The notes: a model not told the origin generated them from the sequence alone. 64,000 bases of DNA from Patiria pectinifera (GCA_029964075.1 CM057134.1:19198905-19262904), one strand, 5' to 3'; shown: positions 45,489 through 58,455, counted from the first letter of the stretch. Translations and numbers: made by a program.

Positions 45489-48400
45489 ATGAGCAAGCGT
45501 GTGAGTACAACAGCCACCGCACGGCTGAAACAAGATTATACAAGAATTAAAAAAGACCCAGTGCCTTATGTTACAGCGTCACCAATCCCGTCAAATATCC
45601 TAGAATGGTAAGTCTTTTGTAGTAACCCAGAAACTTTTCTTGGTAAAAAGACAAAGCAAGCTTGGTAAATCTGGTCGCAGATTCCGGGAATTCTTTACAT
45701 TTGCTTAAATCTCGCAAGAGGCACATAGCAAAACGGAAAGATTTCCATATACGAAGTTCACTCAACACCCTGTGTACAAACCCTATGAGATTGGACTGAA
45801 AAATTCTAAGTGTTTTCTAAGAAAATGCTTGTATTTTTTCACTGCTCAAATTGACTTTGATAACATGAAATTGCTATTTGGGGGCTTGTTAGTCAATACA
45901 GGGGAAAATTAGTGAACTTCGCATCTTGCCACCAAAACATAGCTAGAGGGGTGTTTAAAATACATGAAGTAAAACTGTTGAACAAAATCGTTGGAAATTT
46001 ATAATTTGTGACTTTTTGACCGCCTTTGAAAAGGTATTTATGGATGGGAATAAATATGTCCTTGGCCAGTATCAAACAAGTTAAATTTAAATTAGTTTTT
46101 GTTCCGTAAAATGCATGTTTTTGGAGTTCACGTTTGCTTTTTACTTTGTTTTTTTTTCAGGCACTACTTAGTAAGGGGTCCCGAGGGAACACCGTACGAA
46201 GGGGGCTTGTACCACGGCAAACTTGTCTTCCCACGAGAATTCCCGTTTAAACCGCCAAGTATCTATATGATAACACCTAATGGGAGATTCAAGTGTAATA
46301 CAAGGTAAATGGTTTAAAGGCGTATAGTATAATTTGCTTTTCATGCATTTTGTTCGTTTCCAATAATAACACCACTCAAAATCCAAAGAAGAATGTTCAA
46401 AACCTAACCTGTTGAAGTTTCAGGTCAGTGAAAAACCATGCGCATTCATTTGATCACGAAACACAATATTGTCCAATATAGCATTCTTTTATTTCCAAAA
46501 ATCAGTCATTTGACTGATCGTTGGAAATCAACTACATTTCTTGATTTCTTCTAAGTGACAGCAGGCCAGACGGAGAAATTTCACGGGATGTTTAGTACCT
46601 GTACGATCTTTAACCCTCCTATGCAAACATACATTCTGTGCCAAGTTTAAAACAATGAAATGACTGGTTTCAACAGTTAAGAGCTCCCAGCCTACATAAA
46701 GCAGGATTGACTGGCTGTGATTGTTTATGTAACTTGACACAGCTATTCTTTGAGTGTAGCTGATTGACAAGCCAGCTGTGCCTACCACTTGCCTGCTTTT
46801 GTCCCTTGACTGAATTTGACTAGTCACAGTGCTTGCTTGAAATATGATCTGACTGTTGGTGACTAGCCTGTGTAAAAGGCATGGCAGGGGAAGAAGATTG
46901 ATTTTTGACTGTCTGTGACTGTTCAGGTAGGTGGGTTAATCCAAGTAAACTTTTTGATAATAATTTGGTAGGTTACTTTTGGGATAAATGCAAATGATCC
47001 TACATGAAGCAGGATTGCGGAAAACTATTGGAATGGCTTAAAGGATATTTATTAATTCTCTTACATTTTGTCACAGGTTATGTTTGTCGATAAGTGATTT
47101 TCACCCCGACACTTGGAATCCAGCGTGGTCCGTGTCGACGATCCTAACCGGTCTGCTCAGCTTTATGGTCGAAAAGAACCCAACACTTGGCAGTATAGAA
47201 ACCTCCGATTACACGGTACGTTATCAACAAGACTAGGCAAGTCTATGTAGAGCTGGTCCCAGAGTGCACAAAATTCTATTCTATCAAAGTGCTATTCACT
47301 GGAAGTCTTCGTGCGTCTGGTCTACACAATTGGCGGATTTAACCCGTTCATTAGTGTTTTGGGGTAGTCCTGTATGATGGCACTGCTCGACCCACAAGTG
47401 GCAGTCGGTCAGTTAGTGAGATAGGTACAAAGTCACCCTCGTCCCCAGGGTGTCGAGCAGTACACGCCCACCACTATACCGGTTCTCTCACCCTGGTATT
47501 GGATCATTTGCAAAACACTTATGCAAATGACGAATAGTCTGGTGCCTGCCTGTGCGTTATATTTAGCGTTTGTTTTTGTATGCGGTGTCTGGGGTAAAAA
47601 CAGAATCAATTTGTTGTACCGTGAGTTAAGAAAACATGAATGTTTTCGAAGTTAAAAGGTTACAATCGTCCACCAATGTGCAGTATCACATTTCATATTA
47701 ATATGAGCAAATTGGAAAGGAGCGGAGTATTTTTGAGAAGGCGTGGACGTTGTAATTACAATGATAGTCAAAACACGTAATGCATGTTGGAAATTAAACA
47801 CCAAGTACATGATATCAATCCATTACTAGCCAATTGCGGTATCGAATCAGGATACAGGAGGAAAGTTTCCTATCCAGGGCTTACTATTGGAAACTAGGTT
47901 GGAAATAAAGTAAGCACTGGGGACGAGGTTGGTACAAAGTGAACTCTAGTCTGGCCCTCGGGGACCAGCACAAATATGGTCTATTTGAATGAACTTAGAG
48001 GGCAAGTTCGCGCAAGAAGTATTGTTGACCGTTGGTTAACCATAGTTCGACTAAAGTTAGCCCGAACTCTGTCTAGTCGACAGTGGTTGACTACGCTAGT
48101 CGACTATTTGGAACCAACCTACTGGGGCTGGTTGCATCGCTGGTAACCAATAGCCGCGTCCATTCATAACGTACAGCAGGGAGCCAGGATCCAAAAAATT
48201 TCCGATGACATTTTGACCAGCGTTTGACTAGAGACGTTCGCACGTTGCTATTAGTGCGCAGGCGTAAGGTACGTCACAAATCAACCACTAGCTGACTAAT
48301 TGTCCTTGCCCGAACTTGGCCCTTGTTGTCTCTATGTTTTGTAACTGTATCATTTGTTGCAAAATTACTCAATGAAAAAGGACTCATCTGCCAGATTGCT

Positions 48401-49871
48401 CAAATTGTTTTTCCTTTTTGGGAAAAAAGTGTTAAACATGTAATGTTCTTACGTCTGTTCTTTTTGGTGTCTTTTCTCTGTTGTAGAAAAGACAACTTGC
48501 AGTCCAGAGTGGCCCATTTAACGTCAAGAATCAGACATTTTGTGAATTGTTTCCAGACGTTGCATTGGTGAGTAAGGGACCTGGTCCCAAATAATGTCCC
48601 ATGCCTTTGGCTCGGGCCATTATCAACGTCCAGACCCCAAGTTAGTTTTAGACGTACTTGTTTAATACCGGCCAAGCACGTATTTATTTCCTTTGTTGTG
48701 GATTGGCAATGGCAAAGCCCTAAAAAGTTGGAGTAAAGAGGCTGTACAATAAACAGTGGTATAGGCTGGATGCCTGCCCAAGTATACATTCATAAAACAA
48801 GGAACATCCTGAATCCTCCAAAATTGTTCATATTTTTTTTCCCTGCAAAACCAGCCAGAGCCTCAATCCTCCAATTTCATCCAGCCTCAGTTGGGACCTG
48901 CTATAAAACCTGGATCCTCCATTATCCTCCAGAGGCAAAATCCTGTTACACCTTCAATCCTGCAAAATCCTGCAGTGCTTTGATTTTCAAAGGCCTTCAA
49001 TCCTTCGAAATCCTCCATTAACCGTAACCCTGCCAGACGCAACACAGTGCATCAGGTGAAAAAGTCTGGTGCACTTTGATGCATTCAGCTACCAACACCA
49101 GTGCATAAACGGCCACTTCTGAGACAATGAGAGCTAGTCCCATAGAACAATGCCACAGTTGTATCCTGCCGCATTCGGTGACCACAGGCTCTGAGGCAGT
49201 TTGGCCTCGAGACTTTTGGCCTGATGGATCTTGCTGCACTGGGCAGGCTTGTCATTTAGACGAGTGTTGCGTGTTGCAATGTTTGGCAGTGGTTCTAGCC
49301 AAAATACCCTGGAGGGATTAGGGTTAAGCTAAGAGAATTTTGGAGGAATTGGGAAGGTCGGGGTTAAACAGCAGTAATTCTCAACGTTCTTTAAAAAAAG
49401 GTTCGTGCTCATAGATTCTATGAAATGCCTGCTGGAATTTTTTTCTGCGTAGATGAACGGGAACGCGAAGCTTCCAGTACGCGTTGCCGTACGCGTTTAG
49501 CAAAATGCTTAACTTAACCTCTATGCTGACGAAGTGCCGTGAACTGTTGTTCATTCACAGTATAATGATCTCTAGAAATTCATCATCGTCGCTCTTGTAC
49601 TAAGCGTCTTGTTTTTCCCGTCCAACAGGAGGTACGAGAGACCATCAGGCGACGGGAAGAGGAGATCAGACAAAGCACCGAGTCGGCCTCGTTAAGAGGT
49701 CAGTCCTCAAGACAGGCCAACACGCAGGACGGCCAGCTGCCGTTGCCTCACCAAGGCCCCCAGGGCATTGTGGGAAGCACGCTGGCCAACGTGCTGGTCA
49801 TCGTAGGCTTTGCCGCGTTTGCCTACACGGTCAAATACGTACTGAAGAGCATCGCGCACACAGATGATTGA
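45489..49871 (+). CDS. UBE2J2: Ubiquitin-conjugating enzyme E2 J2, 5 exons, 241 aa, complete
   Basis: Tail-anchored ER E2 enzyme of ER-associated degradation (Ubc6 family). Exons: 45489-45607, 46161-46304, 47077-47215, 48487-48567, 49629-49871, all GT-AG with consistent phases. The UBC fold covers about residues 10-160, with near-identical vertebrate blocks [42 protein letters not shown] and [11 protein letters not shown]. The catalytic cysteine is C90 in [18 protein letters not shown], equivalent to human C94. TKRQLAVQS follows. A variable polar linker (about 165-205) leads to a single C-terminal membrane anchor ([18 protein letters not shown]). Human UBE2J2 is about 259 aa; the difference lies mainly in the linker. 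Introns 2 and 4 hold TTAA-type elements. Confidence 0.97.
46368..47010 (+). repeat. Dispersed repeat interrupted by a TTAA element, UBE2J2 intron 2
   Basis: 46368-46613 plus 46936-47010 together match 15870-16200. The repeat is split at a TTAA by the 322-bp element at 46614-46935 and resumes with ttaatccaagtaaac. Confidence 0.65.
46614..46935. mobile_element. TTAA-flanked CCCTCCT element, copy 2, UBE2J2 intron 2
   Basis: Flanked by TTAA at 46610-46613 and 46936-46939. It starts CCCTCCTATGC and ends GGTAGGTGGG. It is highly similar to 18001-18342. Comparison with the uninterrupted host repeat at 16118-16145 shows the insertion duplicated TTAA. Confidence 0.8.
47252..47450 (-). mobile_element. 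CTGGTCCC-family MITE, UBE2J2 intron 3
   Basis: Starts agctggtcccagagtgcac. The interior matches the reverse complement of 21530-21770 (ggcactgctcgacccacaag). It begins about 35 bp after the exon 3 donor. A fragment of the same family is near 47940-47990. Confidence 0.55.
49022..49323. mobile_element. CCCTAACC-family element with TTAA flanks, UBE2J2 intron 4
   Basis: TTAA at 49018-49021 precedes CCGTAACCCTGCC and GGGATTAGGG precedes TTAA at 49324-49327. The interior (agacgcaacacagtgcatca) resembles parts of 9076-9717. The neighbouring 48800-49017 holds aatcctccaaaat-type repeats from a second member. Confidence 0.6.
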
Positions 49872-52079
49872 TATGTAAGTTGTAACATATGTGAGAGCCA
49901 ACCATATGACAGTGTTTCCTTTACTTACGGCACACAGGAACATTTGGAATTAGGGACCGTCCATAAAGTATGTACGCACAAAATCTTGACTTTTTAGGGC
50001 CCCCCCCCCCCGGCTTCATGCATACCTATATACAGGAACTGTACATGTATGTGTACAGTAAAAAGCACTGCAAATTGCGCTATGCTTGCCGGTTGATTGA
50101 AGCACTCGTTTTATTGGTGATTGTGTAAATTAGGTTATTGAACTGACCACACAAGGGACATTTAAAACCAACGGGAGTGTCGTGGATAGAGGCAGGGATT
50201 TGAGATTTTTGGTGGGAAATTTTGGGGTAAAATGATGACGACGACAAAATGCTGCGACACAAAAATAAAGATAGTAATCACAGTGACGCACCTTGAATGC
50301 GCAAAACCGCGTTGATTCACATTGCATGAACTGTAAATGCGTATGAAAATTGCATTTTTTACCAAGAGATGCTGTTCAAATTTCAAAAGAATATTGTCAT
50401 TAGATGTAAGGTTGCAGAAGTTGTCTTGCCATGATTAAAAAAGAAATTGACTCTAACTACTTCACCAAAACTAAAGAGGGGCTCGTATCACAATCCCCTT
50501 TTTATCATGTCGCCGTTTAATGAGTTCTGAAAAGATCTGAAGGCGTTGTCTGGCGGTGGCTCTGGGAAGATAAATGTAATTAGTGGGGGTGAAGGGTACA
50601 ATGTTATAACAATTTTTGATGCATAAAAGCTGGTCCTGGTAGGTATTAAATATGAGAAAGTACATTGATTTTATGACATGTTAAAAGCAAATTATCGCTT
50701 TGCATACTTATGCATTGGCTTGGACCTCCCCTGTACACATGGTGTATGCAGTGTTAACACCCATCCCCCCCCCCCTACCTTCACGTATTTTATAGATGGC
50801 CCCTTACCCGGAAATGTACCATCCAATTTAACATTGAAAATTCTTCCTCAAAGGGAAGATAGGACTGGTACCAAATACCCTGTGACATTATTCCTCCTGA
50901 AATGGTATCATTCGGAAGAAAGCAAAAACTAAATGATCCAATTTACCCTTAAAGGAAGAGTATATCATTTGCCGTTTGTGGGGGGGTTTTTTTCGTTTGA
51001 AGCAACAAAAGTGCTCAAAATCTAAAGAAGGGTGCTCAACAACTAACCTGATGAGGTTTTAGCTCAGTGAATGGTGTATACTTTGAAAAATAAAACAATC
51101 TTCTAGGATCTCGATTTCAATTCAAAAGAACATAGGCATCACATTCCTACTAGTTGGGCTCAAAACCACAATTTGTCAGTGATTTCAAGTTGGATACACC
51201 AAATTGCTAGTACGTTGTTTACAGCATCAATCTGTTAAGTGTGTCTAATGCGTAAAATGCTGTTTTGTAATTCCAATAGGACTGCATTGTAAGACTCAAA
51301 TTGTGTTTGCTGACAACAAGCAAATTCTTCTTGTAAGGGTTTCAGTAGAACATTTTCAATGTCCTTCGTAAATAATATTGCAACCACTTAATAATATGTG
51401 ACAATTAAGACATGTCAAAGTACTATTTAGCAAACTTTACAGAATTTGACAGTGGTAAAGATGGACGCAGTGGATTTTATACTCAACGCAAATGTTAAAG
51501 CAAGCAGTTTTATGCACATACTTAGCCGTGTAGAAACATTTTGGAAACTGATTTCAACAATCATGCTCCTTGTACCAGTTTAATGGGGAGAATTTCAATC
51601 TTTTTTTCAGAATTAATCCATTTTTGGTTTTTTTACATATAGACTTTTGTGGGATGTTTATTCAAGATTTATAGTGTGCAGTTTATCTACTGTGTATTTT
51701 TAATTTTGTTTTTAAACACTTTCGTTATCAGAATTTTATTACTCTCCAAAATTAATACAAAACGGACCCATTCAAAATAGGCTAGTGTGCATCGGAACCG
51801 TTGATGTCAGGAACCGGTTCCAGATTATGGGTTCGGGCACCCGTAACCAACTTTACAAATTGCTTAGTTACTTCTCAGACAATGAAAAAGAAAGGGTTTG
51901 AATATCAGTGGGGAATTTTCCAAATGAAAACCAGGCTACATGGAAAAACATATTTCACATTGAAGGCGCCTGCCAAAGTTGCAGTTCACACTGTTAAGCC
52001 AACAAGTTCACTGCACACAAAGTACCTTGCTGTATTAACGCATCGATGTGGTAGTATTATCGTGCAAACCTTTTAGTAA

Positions 52080-52458
52080 CCCTAACCCCCTAGGCCCTCT
52101 GGCTAGGATGCAACCTCAATCCTTCAAAATCCTCCAATTGCCACACACACAAAAATTGGGTTCAGCCTTAATCCTCCAAAATCATCCGTTATTTCTTGAA
52201 TTTAGTCTGTGGAGGGTGACCACTGCCTCAATCCTCCAAAATCCTCTGCCAATTACTGCTGTGGTTTGAGGCAGTGTGGATGAAATACGAGAAAAACACA
52301 GGGCTGATTTATGCATGGTCGAACATAACCAATGCAGGATATGGCCTACTGGCTTGACGTAATTCATCCTCCACAAAAAATCTTTGCCATTCATCCTCAA
52401 AAGACCTCAATCCTCTAAAATCATCCAAAACTGGCAGGAGGATTTTGAAGGATAAGGG
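52080..52458. mobile_element. CCCTAACC-family element
   Basis: Starts CCCTAACCCCCTAGG after GTAA and ends GATAAGGG before TTAA (52459-52462). The interior repeats caatcctccaaaatcctc in both orientations. Non-coding, and related to 10152-10593 and 38304-38662. Confidence 0.6.
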
Positions 52459-53612
52459 TTAATGAACAATCTGAACAGCAACTTCCGAGATTTGAAGTTT
52501 GGGGTTGGTTTTTTTTAACAGGTACGCGTGGGGTTTTGGGGGTTTTTTTCAATCGATACCCGTTTTTTGTTTTTTGGGGTTTTTTTTCAGTCGGGTACAA
52601 TTTGTCCCGCTTGTTGTGAGGCTTGTTTTGAGATTTATTCATGGAATTTTCAGTTATTTTCTAAAAAACTTCCTGATCCGTTTTGACCGTTTACATGTTT
52701 AAATTCAAGGAAAAGAACACAAAAAGCTTTCACATTTTCTTTTTTTGGCCCTTTTTAGTCACGCAGCGAAGCTTGCATATTTTTGGTTCATTTTTCTTAT
52801 TTACTTTTTTGATTTCTGTACAAATATGTAAATTAGTTTACATCGATAAAGTGTACGTTGAATGTGAATAAAACATGAAATAGTAACATGAATAAGGTAT
52901 AGTTGCTGTTTTGGGGGAATTTTAATGTTTCTATGTCGTCCATCAACTTCTTTTATTTTTGTGGAATTCCTCCATTTTAGCCGGCCCCAACTCGCACTCA
53001 ACAAAAAGTAGCCGTAATCTGAAAACACTACCATCAAGATTCAAATTCCATTCAAGTCAAATTTATTTCACTCTTTCACTGAATTATAACTCATGCAATT
53101 CTTACAAAACATTTATTAAAAAACCTTAAATTAAGGAAATTTGTTAATTTTTGTCCCCTGAAGGGAGCAATTAATTGTATTTTTTTTTTTAATTTTATTT
53201 TCATTTCAGCCATAAGTCTGGGCATCATGTTCAGCAGTTGATTTTCTTTTCAATGACAAATTTTAATTTTTCAATTCAATTTGTAAAGAATTGTATAGAA
53301 TATCCATTTGAAATAAATTCCCCCCTGTTTATTTTCTTTTTCAAATAATACAAAACTACAAAGAAAGAACTTCTGTAGGAAGTCATCTAGTGTCAAAAGG
53401 CCAAGTACATGTATACTGCGACTGTCATTCAGATAAATAATCTTCACGCGACAGGTGCACAGACATACACTGTTATTGCCAAATATGAAATGAGTTCTTC
53501 AACATTAACCTCAAATTCTCAATCATTAATTGAAACTTCATTACATTTGATTCTTGTACGCAAGTAATTTGATCTTGTAAAGTAAATGAGTATGTTGATC
53601 CACCACTTTTTC

Positions 53613-53955
53613 CATATTTGGTCATTTGGGGTTGGCCCTGAAAAGCTGAATGGAACCTGAAGATGACTCATTGTATAAACACAATAAACTTTGCAAAGTA
53701 ATGAGATGCAGAATATGTTAATTCCCCGTTACATATTTGGTCATTTAGGGTTGGCCCTGAAAAGCTGAATGGAAGCTGAAGATGAGTAATTGCATAGACA
53801 CAATAATCTTTGCAAAGTAATGAGATGCAGAATGTTTTAATTCCCTGTTACATATTTGGTCATTTAGGGTTAAATGGAAGCTGAAGATGACTAACCGTAT
53901 AGACACATTAAACTTTGGAAAGTAATGAGATGTAGAATATTTTAATGCCCTGTTA
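53613..53955. repeat. Triple tandem repeat of about 119 bp
   Basis: Units begin at 53613, 53732 and 53851 with catatttggtcattt. They share ctgaagatga and aaagtaatgagatg. The third unit lacks part of the ggccctgaaaagctgaa block. It lies about 100 bp downstream of the Ly6-type gene stop (54063). Confidence 0.8.
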
Positions 53956-54062
53956 TTGATCTAAATGTAGCAATGTTTCAACTTATGTGTTTCTGAAAGT
54001 TCAAAAGTTTTGTAAGAATGTTTCTGAAAACAAATAATTTTAAAAATCGTGTCAAGCTGCTG

Positions 54063-55838
54063 TTAAGCAGATAGTTTCAGAACTGCTGTAACCATGGCAA
54101 CCATCACGGACAGACTGAAGGTGACAGATCCAGCTCCGTTGCAGTTGTCGCTTTGGCAACAGTAAGTGCAGCCTTCGATCCCGAACAAGGAGAGGCAAGC
54201 CTCGGAGCACGCCTCGCTGCAGCTACGGCTGATGGATGTCAATTCACCACTCACCTTGGATACGACTTTCTGAAAAGTAAAAACGTGGCATAATTTTCTT
54301 CATTCTTCACTGGATTTTTAGTTTATTTTGTAATTTTTGTAAGCTTGTATATTATATCAGGGTTCCCAGCCACTCGGGGAATCAGGGGGAAACCCTGAAA
54401 ATGAATTTCCATTTGAGAAAACTCAGCGAATTTTGGGGGGAAACACCTACACCCAAACCAGGGAAAACTCCAGGGAATTTGAGACTGATCCAGAAAGGGA
54501 ATGGTTTTTGCCAGTCTAGCGTATGTGCGTCTTGTGCCATGTGTCTAAGTTGCGTCCATTGACTGACTGGCTATGGTGGTTTTTTCGTGTTTATGCAGTG
54601 GGAATATTACACACTTCTCCAGACAAGAACTATTGGATGTGCTACACCACCTCTTGACTTCCCAGCAACCTCGTTGAAGTGTCAATAGTATTTCTCATGA
54701 AATGTTGGAAATTTCTCAGTGTGGCCTCCTGGTTGGGGTTCATGACTCATGATCAGAGGGTCAGGGGTTTGAATCCAGCTGCTGGCCATGTGTTGTGTCC
54801 TTGGGCAAGCCACTTTATCCCCACTTGCCTCTCTCCACCCAGGAGTATAAATGGGTACCGGCATTAGATGGGGAGCAACCTGCGATGGACTGGCATCCCA
54901 TCCAGGGGAATAGAAATATTCTCAGTCGTTTTATGTACAGGATCCTGCTGCCTGTGATATGTTGTGTCCTTAGGCAAGCCACTTTACCCCCACTTGCCTC
55001 TCTCCACCCAGGAGTATAAATGCCGGCCTGAAGAGCCCTACAGGCTCGTGACAGACTTAGGTCAATAACCTTAGATTTTTTTCTGTTTACGCTCCCCAAA
55101 TAGCGTCATTACAGTGGCCTCATTCGCTCAAGAACAAGGCCTGCTGGTGTTAATGTCGGACATACCAAGCAGTAGGTTCCTTGACATGTTTCGCTGGAGT
55201 TGCCATTGCTGGTGAAGGGATCCTTGCATTCCTCACCCATCGTACCTGACACATAGCTGCAGAAATGGCACTCTGTCGCAAACAGGCACCCTGTAGAACG
55301 GAAGACATACAAATGCAGCATCACAACACCAACATTCCAAGCTACTTTTAAACTCTTTTTAAAGAGACGCTAAAGCAAAGGATATCAACTGAACTTCCCG
55401 CCCCAAAAAACTAACACGAAAAAGCAAAGTTTGAAATGTGGGTTTATATTAGTCTTGGAAGTTACACTTCGAGGCCTGGGGTAGTCCTATTCAATGGCAC
55501 TGCCCGGTTCACAAGTGAAAGTCAGTTATTGATTCAGTCTGTGAGATATGGATATTATAGATTTGCCTTCTGCAACCAGCAAAACAAGAAAATGAAATCA
55601 AAATCGAACAGTCATCGCAAATGAAGTTAAAGTCGGCACTGCAACACTATTTTTAATGGACACCCCCTCCCCCAAATCTCTTAACCATGAAGTGAAAGCT
55701 ATATAGATTTAGGTCAAAACTGAATATTGAATTTAAATGGATTGGAAGCGAGAACTAGAAGATAGGGTCAAGAAAGTTTTGGTTTGCCGTCTTACCGACT
55801 GAGGCCAGCAGAATTCCGGTAATCAACAGAAACTTCAT
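54063..55838 (-). CDS. Small secreted Ly6/uPAR-domain protein, probably GPI-anchored, 3 exons, 124 aa
   Basis: Exons (minus): 55838-55796, 55290-55166, 54269-54063, phases consistent, GT-AG. Exon 1 encodes a signal peptide (MKFLLITGILLASVG). The mature part is cysteine-rich and ends in the Ly6/uPAR signature CCQSDNCN, preceded by closely spaced cysteines (SCSEACSEACLSLFGIEGCTYC). After NGAGS the chain ends in a hydrophobic tail (VTFSLSVMVAMVTAVL) that fits a GPI-attachment signal. The three-exon layout (signal, first half, second half with anchor) is typical of Ly6 genes. Three-finger-fold proteins include membrane receptors and modulators; no specific role can be assigned. The N-terminal spacing C-x5-C-x2-C is compatible with the fold. 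Confidence 0.85.
54715..55075 (+). repeat. Two SINE copies in intron 2 of the Ly6-type gene
   Basis: gtcaggggtttgaatccagc (degraded B box), then tgtgtccttgggcaagccac, tctctccacccaggagtata and ggactggcatcccatccagg. A second partial copy begins near 54956 with tgttgtgtccttaggcaagc. Tail gaatagaaatattctcag. Confidence 0.65.
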
Positions 55839-55989
55839 GATGCTATTTAAGTCAGGGGTCTGTAGATGATAAACTAGCTGAAAATTTGATATGGAGACTG
55901 AAGGACTGTCTTAGTGCTTGCTTGATAACCTGACGGAGAATGGAACAGTTGAATAATTTAAACAGTTAAATTAGCTCAATTATGTATTG

Positions 55990-57060
55990 TGGCCAGATTA
56001 GGCTTTAGGCCTAGGCCCTATAGCCACATAGGCCCTAGGCTAGTATAGGCCTATTTAAATAGGGCCTAGGCCTAATTCAAATACTAATGTTGATGCAAGT
56101 TTATGTCAATAGACTACACTTGTAGTCTATGATGTGATTTGAAGAGTTCATGAAACTTGAGAAACATTTTCACTCAAAGATGGATTCTGTCAGATTCTAG
56201 GCTGATTTAAGCTCAGAAAAAAAATGTTATTTATAAAACTTTAAAAGCAGCATTTTTTTCCACTGTCTGGCTAGGCCCGGCCTGGGGCTAGGCTACATGC
56301 AGAACAGAAAATGCGACCCATTGAGTTGACTGACAGACAGTGGGCCGTACAGTGTGCACACTAAACCAAAACTGCAGTTAATTGTGATTGTGATAAAATT
56401 TCCATCCACACTCTTTTTCAGATAGGCCTAGGCCTATGCCCTAGGCCTCTTTTGGCCTTTAATTGTATTCATGATCAATGAACACTGATCATGCTGCTGA
56501 ACGAAAAGGCAGACAGCATTCAATATTATATTCAACATTCACAAATTTTGATTTTGAACAAAGCAGGCGGCTAGGCCCTAGTTTAGGGCCTAAAATAAAA
56601 ATTGAGGGCCTACTTGAAAATTGAGGGGGGAAGACTTTAACGTTAAGATTAGAACTTTAGAAGAAGCTAGGCCTAGGCCTATAGGCCGTCAACAGCCCCC
56701 TTTTTTAATGAAAACTGATGAACAAAAAGGCAGACAACATTCATCATGTTCATTTGAACATTCAAAAAAAATCTTGAATTTCAAACAAATCCAAAGGCTA
56801 ACGTTAGTCATTACTTTAGCCTTAAGTTTAACTAGGCTTAGGCTTAAAAACTGAGCCTGAGGCGTGGGAGAGACTTAACGTTAACTAATATACTAAGCAT
56901 GTTAAAATTAGCATGATTAGACGTTAGGCATAGCCATACTAATTATTACTATCCATATCCCATAGCCAAAGGAGGTCTAAATAGGCCTACTGGGCCTAGG
57001 TTCAACATTTGCAAAATTTATATCAATCATAGCCTAACACTACAGTAGGCTATTAAACTT
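55990..57060. repeat. Tract enriched in AGGCCTA / TAGGCC words
   Basis: The words taggcctag, ggcctaggc and taggccta recur more than fifteen times in irregular spacing, together with ctaggc and ctaacgttag. There is no fixed unit length, so this is a cryptic repeat and not a clean microsatellite. It begins about 150 bp upstream of the Ly6-type start codon. Confidence 0.55.
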
Positions 57061-58455
57061 CAACTTAGCATGCTATCCTTAGTTCATGTAGGCTAGCTAA
57101 GCCCAACAAAAGTTTGAAGAACGATGATGGCCAACTTGCCAATGCCAACCTTTTTGCCACCAACCAAGACAGTTTGGACATTGGACAGTAAAACGTATAG
57201 CATGCCATGGGTAGAGTTAAGCATGTTTATGCGCCTCATAAGTAACGTTACTCGTTAGGAAATAACGAGAGTCCAAAGAACTCCTAACATGCCTAACGGC
57301 TAACCGAATTGCCAAGTCTTCAACTTCAACTTTCAAGCAATGATTTTGTCAAGTTCAACACGTTCAACGTGTTCAATCTTACTATTCTTTTAACATGTTT
57401 AAAATGCTTTAAACCACTGTCATATTCTTCCATGTTTTTAACCACCAACAAGGTTAACAAAAGTACAATCATGTCAAACAAACAATGAAAACTTTACACT
57501 GATAAAAGTGTCCAAAAAGGAAGATTTTGGGTAGGCCTTCTACTGATTTGACTCACCACGTAAAATCGGCTACTCGATATTTTGGGCCGAATTTCTTTTA
57601 GTGTGGCTCCGGTACCTACGCGCACAGATTTACAAAATAATTCATGTAATTTTCGCATAGCATGCACTAGTATGAGATGGATACCAAACTTGACGTGCGA
57701 TAGCATTTCGCGCGCAAAATACTTAGTTCTCATTGGTCATAACTTTTGAGGAAGCTAATTAATATTCATTACAAAAATATGGCTGTAGAGGGCGCTGCAT
57801 TATTATAACGGTGATCAATGTTTATATTTATTCACTCTCAAAATATTGTAAGTAAATAATGGGATCGAGCATCCTGTGAATAATTGCGCCTGGAGCATCC
57901 TGTGAATAATTGCGCCTGGTATGCTGTCGATTTTAACGAAGGTGTATTTTCGGAGTTTTCTCAAAAAGTGTTGAATTTATTGAGCTGAAATTTCGACAAG
58001 ATAGCTTTATAATAATCTGCTTCCGATTTATTGTATTGTTGTTCCATGAATCCGGCAGAAACTTCTCTGTTTGTTGCAAATGGTATCCACGGCTTTGACA
58101 GTTTCAGCTAGCCTTCTAAGCCAGGTGCGGTTTTACGGTAAACCGCGCGTTTACCGTACAAGTTTAAATGTTTGCCCTTTGATACTTGGCGAACGATGAG
58201 ATGTTCCCAACCGGTTAATAATTTATTCCCAAATCCATGATTTTTCTCACTTTAACAAAAAGTTCTCTTTCCCGGTCCCCCAAAGTTAGGTCTTTAAAAA
58301 ACAAATACGAGATTAAACACTACCCACTAATTATCCGTCTTAAGGGGCCATAAAGCTATATTAAAGCAATATAACCCTTTGAGAGGGGCGCACCGCCCCT
58401 AAACTTAGCATCTTTGAAACTTTTTTTTAAGGTTGATGTTTATTGTTGTACTTGT

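Larger units (their letters stand above)
49872..54062. other. Intergenic region between UBE2J2 and the Ly6-type gene
   Basis: No gene is seen. A candidate AATAAA for UBE2J2 is at 50264-50269, about 390 nt after the stop. 50830-51080 is a diverged copy of the 15870-16200 repeat. 52080-52458 is a CCCTAACC element. 53100-53350 is AT-rich. 53613-53955 is a triple tandem repeat. Confidence 0.45.
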
